49,477 nucleotides of DNA from a bacterium (GCA_021800805.1 JAJYYR010000006.1:1-49477); one strand, 5' to 3'; numbered from the stretch's first letter, positions 23,723 through 30,948 are shown. The notes: a model not told the origin generated them from the sequence alone. Program-made: numbers and translations.

Positions 23723-24553
23723 TTAATTTTCCGTTTCACCTTTTATAAGCCTCGCCGCCTTCTCCGCAGCTCCCGCCGCTTTTACTAACATCGTGGGCTT
23801 TTCCTTAAAAACTCCCGACCATCCTTTTAAATACGCCGCCGTGTTGTCTTTGATTTTCCCTTTTCCCGCAATAAACAGCGCCGTAAATTCTGCGACGAGC
23901 TCCTCAAAACTGTAATTAACGTCTCCGAACTCGTTATTTTCTATTTTTCTGTTTAATGCTTTTGCCGTGCTGTGTCCCGCTTCGTGTGCTAAAGAGCATA
24001 AATAATCCCTGTAAGATATAAATCTCTCTTTCGGAGGCATCGTTATAAGGTTTTGATTAAAATAAAAGCTTGCGCCGTTTCCGCCGTGTTCCAAACTTAA
24101 ACCGGATTTTGCGATGTAATCTAATAATGTTTTTTCGATATTTTTATCTTCCTCGTCCGGATTAACAGGTTCTTGCTGCGGTATGAATTTAGACAAGTCG
24201 CCGTCAACGGCGTTTTCGTTAAAAACGCGGTAATATTTTAAAACCGCATAGCTTTCTTTTGATTCATCTTCTTTGTCTTTTATCTCTTCCTTGTTATTTT
24301 TTTCGACTACGGAGTAAAAAATCGCTATGCCGCTTTTGGCTCCCTTTTTAATATTCAGGCCTCTTTGTTTTGCCTGATTAAAAGTAAGCCAGTAGTCGCC
24401 AGTCTTTAATAAAACCCTGTTAATACCTCTGTAAAAGGCTTTTGTTATTAAATTGGCGGGGGCTTTCATTTTCCAAGTTTTTTGCCAAAAAAGCTCGCCT
24501 GATTTTTCGATGTCTTCGATGATTTGATTTGTTATGATTTGATAAACGTTCAT
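23723..24553 (-). CDS. ArdC-like antirestriction protein (DUF1738 plus zincin domain)
   Basis: 276 residues. The N-terminal domain has the ArdC/DUF1738 pattern: an ssDNA-binding-type region with FWQKTWKMKAPANLITKAFY, RGIN-x-x-LL, YWLTFNQAKQRGLNIKKGAK and a Val/Tyr-rich strand. The C-terminal zincin-like domain has SLAHEAGHSTAKALNR, where His-Glu-x-x-His coordinates zinc, and a downstream Glu in FEELVAEFTA. ArdC-type proteins on conjugative plasmids protect incoming DNA from host restriction, especially as single strands. The acidic middle (NKEEIKDKEDESKES) is a likely linker. Strong GGAGG ribosome site. Confidence 0.85.
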   Translation of the reverse strand: MNVYQIITNQIIEDIEKSGELFWQKTWKMKAPANLITKAFYRGINRVLLKTGDYWLTFNQAKQRGLNIKKGAKSGIAIFYSVVEKNNKEEIKDKEDESKESYAVLKYYRVFNENAVDGDLSKFIPQQEPVNPDEEDKNIEKTLLDYIAKSGLSLEHGGNGASFYFNQNLITMPPKERFISYRDYLCSLAHEAGHSTAKALNRKIENNEFGDVNYSFEELVAEFTALFIAGKGKIKDNTAAYLKGWSGVFKEKPTMLVKAAGAAEKAARLIKGETEN

Positions 24554-24580
24554 TGCTTTTACCTCCGCTTTATTATTATT

Positions 24581-24600
24581 TATATATAAATAGCGAAGTT
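24581..24600. promoter_or_regulatory. TATATATAGCGAAGTT box, copy 3 (variant)
   Basis: TATATATAAATAGCGAAGTT lies 28 bases upstream of the ArdC start on the minus strand, and directly before the large structured region on the plus strand. If used as a plus-strand promoter, transcription would start in the GCGAAGTT that opens that region. Confidence 0.6.
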
Positions 24601-25500
24601 GCGAGGGTTTATTTCCTAACAGCGGCGTCCTTTTTATTCGGTATCTTTTATACTCATCTTTTTCCTTAATAACGTTTTTTATAATGTCTTTAAAAAAACC
24701 TGCATTTGACCGTAGAGGCGTTTTTAGCTTCAGGCGTATGGTTTTATATTAATAAGTTTTAAGAGGCTTTAAACGCCGTGCTTTTTTATGCGATTCTCCC
24801 GTTCTCTAAATTTAAAGGCCTTTAAAAACAGCACGGCTAAAATCGGGATAATTTCGGGAAAGGACGCCTTTACTATATACTTGATAATCTTTTTTCAACT
24901 TTAGCGGGGGATTACAAGGGAGAAACGCCCCCGAAACCTCAAATTAAAAAACGCCCCCGAAGTTAAAACCGGATAAAAATCGTTTCGGGGCGTTTCGGAA
25001 ACAGGCAAATCCCCCGCCCCGTCGCCACAAAAAAATTTCAAGGGGAATTTGATAGGTTTGGTCACAGGACGGCGGTTATGAGACGTCTTTCCAAGTTATC
25101 AATCCGTCCGTCAACGCCTGTGAGCAAACCTGTCATAATTCTCCGGCAGGCGGTTAGGATAATTAAACGCCCTGAGCCAGAGGCGGGCGTTTAATTATCC
25201 GTTAAAACCGCCTGTGAAATTTTTGCCTCACAACCCGCCGGCGTGGAGCTTGCGGAACGCCGGCGCTCTATTTCGCCTAAGCGGTTATCTTTTCCAAGAA
25301 AAAACAAGATAAAAACGGAATGGCCTCTGCCTGTCTTTCGGACCGGCGGACGGTTTCGGCGGGACGGCGAATCCGGCGCACCTGGGTAAATTTAAAAAAT
25401 GCCGAATAACGATAAGGGGGATTTTATGCAATACGAAGGATTAACTGGTAAAAAATTGCCGCCGAAGGCGGCCGGCGGCGCCGGGGTTTTTGCTTTTTAA
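24594..25500 (+). ncRNA. Large structured element, copy 1 (candidate ornate non-coding RNA)
   Basis: No protein of usual size is encoded over 1 kb, yet many helices can be drawn. GGCGTCCTTT (24624-24633) pairs with AAAGGACGCC (24859-24868). GCCGTGCT (24775-24782) pairs with AGCACGGC (24830-24837). GCGGGGGATT (24904-24913) pairs with AATCCCCCGC (25008-25017). Inside that, 24922-24937 pairs with 24982-24996. AAAAATTTCA (25031-25040) and TGAAATTTTT (25215-25224) close a domain holding a 17/18-bp helix (25051-25068 with 25117-25134) and a two-part hairpin (25147-25155 with 25206-25214, and 16 perfect pairs 25157-25172 with 25185-25200). CGCCGGCGT (25236) pairs with ACGCCGGCG (25257). GC hairpins followed by T-runs end the region at 25470-25500. 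The plus strand is inferred from that end and the box at 24581. A copy with compensatory changes lies at 27690. Confidence 0.75.
25426..25500 (+). CDS. Possible 24-residue peptide at the 3' end of the structured element
   Basis: ATG at 25426-25428 is preceded by AAGGGGG at a normal 5-8 base distance. The frame reads MQYEGLTGKKLPPKAAGG and ends VFAF before TAA. The Pro/Ala/Gly codons coincide with the GC hairpins (GCCGCC-GAA-GGCGGC), so coding and structure overlap. It could be an expressed mini-protein, or a chance frame across a terminator. Confidence 0.3.
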   Translation: MQYEGLTGKKLPPKAAGGAGVFAF

Positions 25501-25555
25501 TATGAATTAAATCATATTTTTATCGGGATAGAAATAAGGCGGGTTTATCCTTATA

Positions 25556-25584
25556 AAATAAAAAGCCCGCGGGTTTCGCGGGCT
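25556..25584 (-). terminator. Intrinsic terminator for the small membrane gene at 25606
   Basis: On the minus strand AGCCCGCG, loop, CGCGGGCT (25564-25584) is followed by TTTTTATTTT. It stands 22 bases after the stop of the 25606-25794 gene and also ends any minus-strand transcript before the structured region. Confidence 0.8.
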
Positions 25585-25605
25585 CGTGTTATCTGAATAA
25601 TTATT

Positions 25606-25794
25606 TTAACAATTTTCTTTTTTACTGTTGTTCATATAATCAAAAATATACTTCCTGATTTCCCTGTTGTCTTCCTTGATTTCGTTGCGCATTGTATCGA
25701 TTTTCCTGTCTATATGCGCCATAAGGGCTATAATAGAACCCGCAACGCTCACTATGATAACGATAATTTCTACTATAAATTTTAAATCGTTCAT
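25606..25794 (-). CDS. Small membrane protein with charged tail
   Basis: 62 residues from ATG at 25792-25794, chosen for the AGGAGA ribosome site. A longer frame starts nine codons earlier. One membrane helix (FIVEIIVIIVSVAGSIIALM) is followed by a charged helix (HIDRKIDTMRNEIKEDNREI). The pattern fits small holin-like or hemolysin-XhlA-like membrane proteins of mobile elements, but the assignment is uncertain. Confidence 0.6.
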   Translation of the reverse strand: MNDLKFIVEIIVIIVSVAGSIIALMAHIDRKIDTMRNEIKEDNREIRKYIFDYMNNSKKENC

Positions 25795-25856
25795 TGTTCG
25801 TCTCCTGCTTAAATTATACATTAATTCAAAAAATATTTAAATAAAAACAATAATTA

Positions 25857-25927
25857 GAAAATCGGTTGTCCGGTCTGTTAAACCGTCGGTCAGGGGAGCG
25901 ACCCGCTGACGCTGCCGCCCGGTTTTC
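25857..25927. other. 71-base stem-loop structure of unknown role
   Basis: GAAAATCGG (25857-25865) pairs with CCGGTTTTC (25919-25927). An inner GTCAGGGG-AGCGA-CCC-G-CTGAC hairpin occupies 25889-25910. It lies in a 133-bp gap between two minus-strand genes and eight bases from box copy 4. It could be an RNA, a transfer or replication origin hairpin, or a leader. Confidence 0.5.
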
Positions 25928-25934
25928 TCCCTTA

Positions 25935-25951
25935 TTATATATAGCGAAGTT
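25935..25951. promoter_or_regulatory. TATATATAGCGAAGTT box, copy 4
   Basis: TTATATATAGCGAAGTT-type sequence, three bases past the stop of the 25955-26230 gene and next to the 25857-25927 stem-loop. It agrees with copies 1 and 2 in the last 15 bases. Confidence 0.6.
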
Positions 25952-25954
25952 TGA

Positions 25955-26230
25955 TTAAATTTCGATATAAGTATTATGACTGCATAGCCTTATATATTCT
26001 TTAACTTCGTTCTTTCTTAAATATTCCTTTAGTGTTCTTTTTAATTCCAAATTATAAATTGCCGCTTGCTGTTCCCGTTTTGCGTTTCTTATTTCTTCTT
26101 TTTTTATTGCGATAACTGCTTTTAATTTATTATTATTTATTTTTTTCAATAAAAGACTTAAGAAGTTATAAAATTCTTTGCCCGATTTATGTATTGCGAT
26201 TTCTAATAACTCTTTTTCTATCTTATCCAT
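25955..26230 (-). CDS. Helical protein of unknown function
   Basis: 91 residues, Lys/Glu/Leu-rich, with a long helix-favouring middle (KKEEIRNAKREQQAAIYNLE). It starts after a clear GGAGG ribosome site. No family is recognised. It belongs to a run of small minus-strand genes (25606-27391) between the two structured-RNA copies. Confidence 0.55.
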   Translation of the reverse strand: MDKIEKELLEIAIHKSGKEFYNFLSLLLKKINNNKLKAVIAIKKEEIRNAKREQQAAIYNLELKRTLKEYLRKNEVKEYIRLCSHNTYIEI

Positions 26231-26250
26231 AATAAAAGCCTCCTTTAAAA

Positions 26251-26337
26251 TTAAACAAAAAATAAAGCCGTTAATAAAATCATAAAGAACGTTATACCTA
26301 TACCCTGCTCTATATATTCTTTCGTTTCCGTTTTCAT
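26251..26337 (-). CDS. 28-residue membrane peptide
   Basis: MKTETKEYIEQGIGITFFMI followed by LLTALFFV and stop: a polar start and one hydrophobic helix. GGGGGGC lies 6-7 bases before the ATG. The GCCCCTC/GAGGGGC hairpin is immediately upstream, so translation may be influenced by it. Similar in build to the 32-residue peptide at 27293-27391. Confidence 0.5.
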   Translation of the reverse strand: MKTETKEYIEQGIGITFFMILLTALFFV

Positions 26338-26348
26338 AATTGCCCCCC

Positions 26349-26370
26349 GCCCCTCTTTCGAGGGGCTTTT
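26349..26370 (+). terminator. Hairpin GCCCCTC-TTTC-GAGGGGC-TTTT, copy 1
   Basis: A 7-bp GC-rich stem followed by four T on the plus strand, like a short intrinsic terminator for plus-strand transcripts. A near-identical copy is at 26663-26685. Both sit between minus-strand genes directly before ribosome sites, so they might alternatively tune the minus-strand message. Confidence 0.55.
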
Positions 26371-26386
26371 ATATTATTTATTTCTA

Positions 26387-26647
26387 TTAAAGATAATAAA
26401 AACCTGCGTAATTTGGTTCAGGGTATTCCTTATCTCTTAAAAAGTTAGGTGTTCTCCTTTTATACAATTCGGTTTTAAAGAATTTATAAAATTGTTTATC
26501 ATGCTTAGCATTTTCAATCTCTTCGTTTTCGTCGATAACATCGTCTATGCCAAGAACCTCGCCGTAGAACCTTTCTTCATAAAAATCAATTATTTTTTTA
26601 ATATCTTCGTTTTTTTCTGCCCAGTTTAATATTGTTCTCAATTTCAT
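26387..26647 (-). CDS. Small acidic protein, unknown
   Basis: 86 residues from ATG at 26645-26647, chosen for AAAGGAGAT upstream. A longer frame adds eight residues through the hairpin. Rich in Glu, Asp, Lys and aromatics (FYEERFYGEVLGIDDVIDEN). The C-terminus has PNFLRDKEYPEPNYAGFYYL. No family recognised. Confidence 0.55.
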   Translation of the reverse strand: MKLRTILNWAEKNEDIKKIIDFYEERFYGEVLGIDDVIDENEEIENAKHDKQFYKFFKTELYKRRTPNFLRDKEYPEPNYAGFYYL

Positions 26648-26662
26648 CTTTATATCTCCTTT

Positions 26663-26685
26663 GCCCCTCATTTCGAGGGGCTTTT
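26663..26685 (+). terminator. Hairpin GCCCCTC-ATTTC-GAGGGGC-TTTT, copy 2
   Basis: Same stem as 26349-26366, one base longer in the loop, again followed by TTTT on the plus strand. Two copies 314 bp apart flank the 26387-26647 gene. Confidence 0.55.
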
Positions 26686-26695
26686 AAAATTAATG

Positions 26696-27244
26696 TTAAA
26701 ATACAAAATCAATTTGCGGATTTTTTACTGATTGAGGTTTAATTCTTTTTTTATACTTTGGTTTAATTTTTATTGTTATTTCTTCATTTTCAAATTCAAA
26801 TAATGCCGATTTGCTTTCTTCGTATGCCGTCCATTTTTTAGACGGTATCAAATCCATAAGCTCCGTATATTTCCCGTCCTGATTTATCGGAGTATTTAAA
26901 GAGACTGTAGAAGCTCCCTTTAAATCTAAAAAGCTTATTATCGCCCTTTCAAGTTTCTTCTCAAGTTTGTTTTTTCTTCCGGGTATATATTTATTAACCG
27001 CACGGCATAAAGTTAAAAACAGGCGGTATATTTCGCCTTGCAGGTTTTTATTGAATTTGTCAAAGCCTCTTTGGTCTTTGAATTGAAGATTTAAAAATTC
27101 AGGATAATTTACGCTTTTTTGCGTTATCTTTTCGACAAGATACGCTTTAATATATCTATCCATAAGCAAATCTTTATTTATTACTTCTTCGTTCATTTCT
27201 TCGATTGCCATATTAATAAATGTTTCAATGATTTCGATTTTCAT
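26696..27244 (-). CDS. Unknown protein with a sigma-factor-like segment
   Basis: 182 residues. The segment ASTVSLNTPINQDGKYTEL and following MDLIPS resembles the sigma70 linker that normally reads SLD-P-x-x-x-DG-x-x-L-x-D-x-IP. The rest is helical and basic, with no recognisable promoter-binding regions 2 or 4. It may be a decayed sigma-like or anti-sigma protein, or the match may be chance. ATG has an AAGGAGACGG ribosome site. Confidence 0.45.
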   Translation of the reverse strand: MKIEIIETFINMAIEEMNEEVINKDLLMDRYIKAYLVEKITQKSVNYPEFLNLQFKDQRGFDKFNKNLQGEIYRLFLTLCRAVNKYIPGRKNKLEKKLERAIISFLDLKGASTVSLNTPINQDGKYTELMDLIPSKKWTAYEESKSALFEFENEEITIKIKPKYKKRIKPQSVKNPQIDFVF

Positions 27245-27292
27245 TTTTTCCGTCTCCTTTGTCTGCCTCTGCAGGCTTTAAATAAAGTTAAA

Positions 27293-27391
27293 TTAAATTA
27301 AATGTGAAATTTGATAAAGATTAAAAATCACCAAGCTAAAATCTAATGCTATTAAAGATAAACCTAAAAAATTACTTTTTACCGTTTCCAT
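27293..27391 (-). CDS. 32-residue membrane peptide
   Basis: METVKSNFLGLSLIALDFSL followed by a hydrophobic end and stop. The ATG at 27389-27391 has a strong GGAGGTAAAA ribosome site. A longer frame upstream to 27649 runs through a perfect inverted repeat and structured sequence and is not favoured. It has one membrane helix. Confidence 0.6.
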   Translation of the reverse strand: METVKSNFLGLSLIALDFSLVIFNLYQISHLI

Positions 27392-27459
27392 TTTTACCTC
27401 CGATTTAAAAAAGTTTTTTTTATTAATTTTGTTTTTTATAATGCTTTTTATCATTTTTT

Positions 27460-27511
27460 CTTTTTTCAACCTCTCTTTTTGCGCCCGCGGCTTTGGAGAG
27501 GTTGAAAAAAG
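27460..27511. repeat. Perfect 16-bp inverted repeat
   Basis: CTTTTTTCAACCTCTC (27460-27475) is mirrored by GAGAGGTTGAAAAAAG (27496-27511) around a 20-base GC-rich loop. It lies at the start of a 2.8-kb stretch lacking convincing normal-size genes, 180 bp before the second structured element. Confidence 0.75.
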
Positions 27512-27689
27512 AAAAAGGATAAATATAAAAGACGATATTAAGAAATAAAAACCGGATGGCACGAACGGATAAAGTCGTTTGCCTTGGGGCTTAAGCGACG
27601 GGCGTGACAAAATCGGCTTTTTGATTTTGGCGCGACCGTTGCCTTGCACAATAGAGGATTAACAGGCAAACGATTTCAAAAAATGTATT

Positions 27690-28301
27690 GCGAAGTGAGG
27701 AGTAATTTTTTGCTTTCAAATTACATGACAAAATAAAAGCGCTAAGAGATAATCTTTTAAACCAAAAACCGCGCTTTTATTTCGGCGTGGGATTTGAAAA
27801 AAATTATGACGAACGGAGCTCTTATAAATTTACAACGTAATCCTTTCCAATAAAAAACTAACCGGATATATGCCGGGCAAATCTAAACGGCAAGGTTAAC
27901 GGCTTTTACTATACTAAATAAGTTTGTATTCAAATTTAGCAGGGGGATTTAAGGGAGAAACGCCTCAAAAAACACAAAAAAAATAAGCCCCCTTGCCCGC
28001 GCCCCGATAAAAAACTTTTTTGAGGCGTTTCGGAATAGTTTTTATCCCCCTGCGTCGGAACCGTATAAAAAAATTTCAAGGGGAATTTGATAGGTTTGGT
28101 CACAGGACGGGCGTTAATGAAATTAAAAACCGATTAGCGGCGGCGGTCGTAAAATTCTGTGAGCAAACCTGTCATAATTTCCCGGCAGGCGGTTTAGGAA
28201 AATTCGATAGACGGTTTCTTGTCTGTCGAATTTTCCGTTAAAAACCGCCTGTGAAATTTTTATCTTACAAAAGGGCGCAAGGAATTTATGACGCAGCGCC
28301 C
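27690..28301 (+). ncRNA. Large structured element, copy 2 (candidate ornate non-coding RNA)
   Basis: It repeats the plan of copy 1. It opens with TATTGCGAAGTGAGGAG. CAGGGGGAT (27940-27948) pairs with ATCCCCCTG (28044-28052). Inside, 16 perfect pairs join 27957-27972 to 28016-28031. AAAAATTTCA (28069-28078) and TGAAATTTTT (28252-28261) close a domain with the helix 28089-28105/28157-28173 and the hairpin 28186-28195/28242-28251 topped by 28197-28212/28221-28236. GGGCGC (28273) pairs with GCGCCC (28296). Linear blocks such as AATTTCAAGGGGAATTTGAT and AGGTTTGGTCACAGG are conserved. The top hairpin and the 27957 helix have different sequences from copy 1 but remain paired, which supports selection on structure. 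The 3' end may extend beyond 28301. Confidence 0.72.
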
Positions 28302-28739
28302 CACTAATGATTTTAATAGCATTAATCTTAAAAAGCCTGTCTAAAGAAAAAAGGCGGATTAACTTAAATTAGTCCGAAAAGAGCAGGCGGGTTAAATCAT
28401 CTTTACTCTACCGTATGGCAGACTGCGTTTTTTTATGGGCGCCCGTTGCAAAGCAATGGGCTAAAACTATAAAGATACCGTATAGCCAGTAGAGAAATAG
28501 AAAGACGAATAATAGGATAAGTATGTAGTAGATGTATAAGTAGATAAATAGTATGGTAGTGGTAGTATGTGCGTATCGCTCAAGAAAGACGGGCGGGGTA
28601 TTCCACTACGATAAGATAAAAACAAAAAGACTTCTTTAACAAAAAATAAACGAACGGAGACGCCCGCCCCCGCCCTCTTTCTTGTATAAAAAAATAAGCG
28701 GCGCAAGCCGTTACTATTTTAAAACTAAAAGACAAACGA

Positions 28740-29493
28740 CTTATGCGTAAGAATAAAAAATAAAAGCTGGATTACCGAAAGAAAAGGACGGACGGTAAAT
28801 AAGCCGGAATAAAAAAACGAGGTTCGGATAGGGCGGCGTTCCGAGAGAGGCGCAAGACGAACGAGGGACGAAAGGATTAAAATAAAAAAGAAATGAAAAA
28901 AGCAAGGGGACGAAGCGGAAAAAATATTTATTCAAAAGACGCAAAGCAAAAAAATCTATGCCGCTCACTACGAATGAGATTTTAAAAACACAACATCGTT
29001 GTAAGGTTCGCAAGTGGAAACGAATGACCGGAAACGATGCAGGAAATTAGTCGACGCAATGGACATATAACCTTCAACAAGCTTTGGGAAACTTGCGACA
29101 TTCATGAGCAAGTTTCTTAAGGGCATGAAAGGTTTTTATTCGGGGTTCGATAAACAAAAATGATTCGTAAGTGAAAACGAAAAGATAAATTAACAATAGC
29201 GTATCGTATCATTACCCGAATAAAAACCTGACCTATGCACGAGTAACGACACTGGTGAGCCCACAACGAAATGGAAGCGCGCCGAGGGGTAGCCCGTAGG
29301 GGTGGGTAAAATAAATTTTCAGGAGAAATGTTGCCGAAGGCAACCTCCTCTGTAAAATTTATTTTACGGCATTCATCCCGAGCGGTCGGCGCGCTTCATG
29401 CGAAGGGACGACTTAGAAGTCGTATTTTGACTTCTTACCTGCTTGCAGGCGCCGACGAGGTTTTTATCGTCGGCGGTCGCTTTTATTTTTTTT
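28740..29493 (+). ncRNA. Third structured region with terminator-like end
   Basis: No credible protein frame. Helices include GAAACTTGC/GCAAGTTTC near 29090-29115 and AGGTTTTTATTCGGG (29130-29144) with CCCGAATAAAAACCT (29215-29229), 15 perfect pairs. A nested 124-base hairpin has GAAGCGCGCCGA (29274) with TCGGCGCGCTTC (29386), GTAAAATAAATTTT (29306) with AAAATTTATTTTAC (29354), AGGAG/CTCCT and GTTGCC-GAA-GGCAAC. ACGACTT-AG-AAGTCGT (29408) and a final GCCGACGA/TCGTCGGC (29451-29474) before a T-rich run to 29493 look like a plus-strand terminator. Purine-rich GNRA-like loops occur earlier (GCGGC-GCAA-GCCG near 28700). The 5' limit is uncertain, and it could be the 3' part of the copy-2 transcript. 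Confidence 0.6.
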
Positions 29494-29695
29494 CAACGAA
29501 CAGAGCATAACAGTAAATAAAATCAAAAATAAAAAAATAAAAACATATGTTCGTCCCTGACAAAAAAAATAAAAGTGAATGCCAGAAATACAACTTTGTC
29601 GGGGTTTTTTAATCTTTAAATTTATCAATAATATTAAATACTTAACAAGCTAAAAACTCCCCTATTTTTAAAGGGAATTAAAAGGGGGAGGTAAA

Positions 29696-29749
29696 ATGCT
29701 TTTTTTGATACTTTTTTGTAGTCGAAAATCGAACGTATTTTGCATTTAA
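29696..29749 (+). CDS. Possible 17-residue hydrophobic peptide
   Basis: ATG at 29696-29698 follows a very strong AAGGGGGAGGT ribosome site. The frame encodes MLFLILFCSRKSNVFCI. The ribosome site can pair with CTCCCC at 29658-29663 in the leader, which would hide it. A short hydrophobic peptide with a masked start resembles type I toxins, but it may be a chance frame. Confidence 0.3.
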   Translation: MLFLILFCSRKSNVFCI

Positions 29750-30174
29750 AGGTGACGATTTTATACCTGAATATTTTCCTATTTGACAAAAAAATACGAC
29801 CTTAAAACGATTTTAAGAACATTATTTTTTATCAAAAAAAAGATAAAATTTTTTCAGTTTACGGATAAATTTTTTATAAATTTTGATTTGAAAATTTTCA
29901 AAAGCGGAATAAAAAAACAGACGATTTTTTGTCTAAAAAAAATAAAAATCGATATAAAATTTTTATTGTTTAGGTTTAAAAATTTCATTTCTAAATAAAA
30001 AAATTTAAGATAAAAACGGCTTTCAAATTTCAATTTTAAGGCTTGATTTTTTCTTTCAGGACGTTTACTATTTGAATAAATACAGGCGGGCTTTAAATCA
30101 ATTTTGCGCAAAAAAAATGCAGGTAAAATGAATTACCGGCATATAGAAAACTATATAAATATTTTATCTTTTAT
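29750..30174. other. AT-rich gene-free stretch
   Basis: Runs of A and T with simple Lys/Phe-rich frames on both strands and no ribosome sites. I see no credible gene. It separates the structured-RNA region from the replication-relaxation-like gene. Confidence 0.5.
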
Positions 30175-30948
30175 TTAAAATGAGCTTAAATCTCTGTCAT
30201 AAAATTCATCGAAAGTAAGGACTCTTATGTGGTCGTCTATGGTCTGCGAAACAAGAAAAGTTTTAAAATTATTGCCTTTATTTATAGACGTAGATTTGAG
30301 TCTGTCAAACGTTTTAATTAAAGAAATTTTATCTTGTCCGCTTTGAACAAGATATATCAATTTATCAATTTCTATTTCTTTATTATTGTGTCTTGCGAAG
30401 TCTAACTGATCCTGCAATACGGCAAACTTTTTTCCATATTCGAGCCAGTTCCTCTTAATTGAAACTTCTACTTCAAAACCAATTTTGAGAGACGAAAGAT
30501 AAACATCGGGTCTTATTTCTTTGCCGGCAAAAGGATACCCGTCCATTTTTTCCGAGTAGGCTACGTCTCCGTTTTCCTTAGATTTGGCAAGCGTCCTAAT
30601 TATAAAAAATTCGTGAAAAAAATTCGACTTTAAAATTTTCACATTAGGTTTTCTTCCGCCTATTCCTGCAAAAGCCGCTCTATTTCCTTCAACAAGAGTA
30701 AACTTAAAAATGCGACTATTTTTATCTCTCATAGGCATACTATAGCTGTCTATTTTGAGATATCCCGCCTCCTTTAAAATATGAAGTCTTTCTTTAAAAG
30801 TGTTTTTGGAGCAGGGAAAAAAATTCCTTGTAAGCATATAAAGCGCATCTAAATCGGCATAACCGTAAATAGATAAAAATTCAAAGATACTAATATCTCT
30901 TTCAGTGAATTTTATTCTTATCTTTTTTTTATTTATCTGCAATATCAT
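30175..30948 (-). CDS. Replication-relaxation-like wHTH protein
   Basis: 257 residues. An N-terminal winged helix (FTERDISIFEFLSIYGYADL to RLHILKEAGYLKID, with a wing) is followed by a domain with a Pro-Asp strand (KEIRPDVYLSS) and FEVEVSIKRNWLEYGKKF, the Asp...Glu-x-Glu arrangement typical of the nuclease-like fold in replication-relaxation family proteins of conjugative elements. Those proteins are thought to help relaxation at the transfer or replication origin. It overlaps the small membrane gene upstream by 20 bases. It lies next to TraG and TraU, fitting a transfer module. Confidence 0.6.
   Translation of the reverse strand: MILQINKKKIRIKFTERDISIFEFLSIYGYADLDALYMLTRNFFPCSKNTFKERLHILKEAGYLKIDSYSMPMRDKNSRIFKFTLVEGNRAAFAGIGGRKPNVKILKSNFFHEFFIIRTLAKSKENGDVAYSEKMDGYPFAGKEIRPDVYLSSLKIGFEVEVSIKRNWLEYGKKFAVLQDQLDFARHNNKEIEIDKLIYLVQSGQDKISLIKTFDRLKSTSINKGNNFKTFLVSQTIDDHIRVLTFDEFYDRDLSSF

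Noticed and set aside
27392..27649. Upstream extension of the 32-residue peptide gene to 118 codons
   Set aside because: The extension crosses a perfect inverted repeat, while a strong GGAGG site supports the short start.
24594..28301. Group II intron or tmRNA/RNase P identity for the structured elements
   Set aside because: No domain V-like hairpin, no intron-encoded protein, no tmRNA tag frame with alanine acceptor, and no RNase P core sequence could be found by eye.
28467..29013. Two minus-strand frames of 79 and 90 codons
   Set aside because: They run through paired stems of the structured region, are full of Phe/Tyr/Ser and have no ribosome sites. Better explained by RNA structure.
29783..30111. 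Overlapping Lys/Phe-rich frames on both strands
   Set aside because: Simple AT-rich composition with no start signals.
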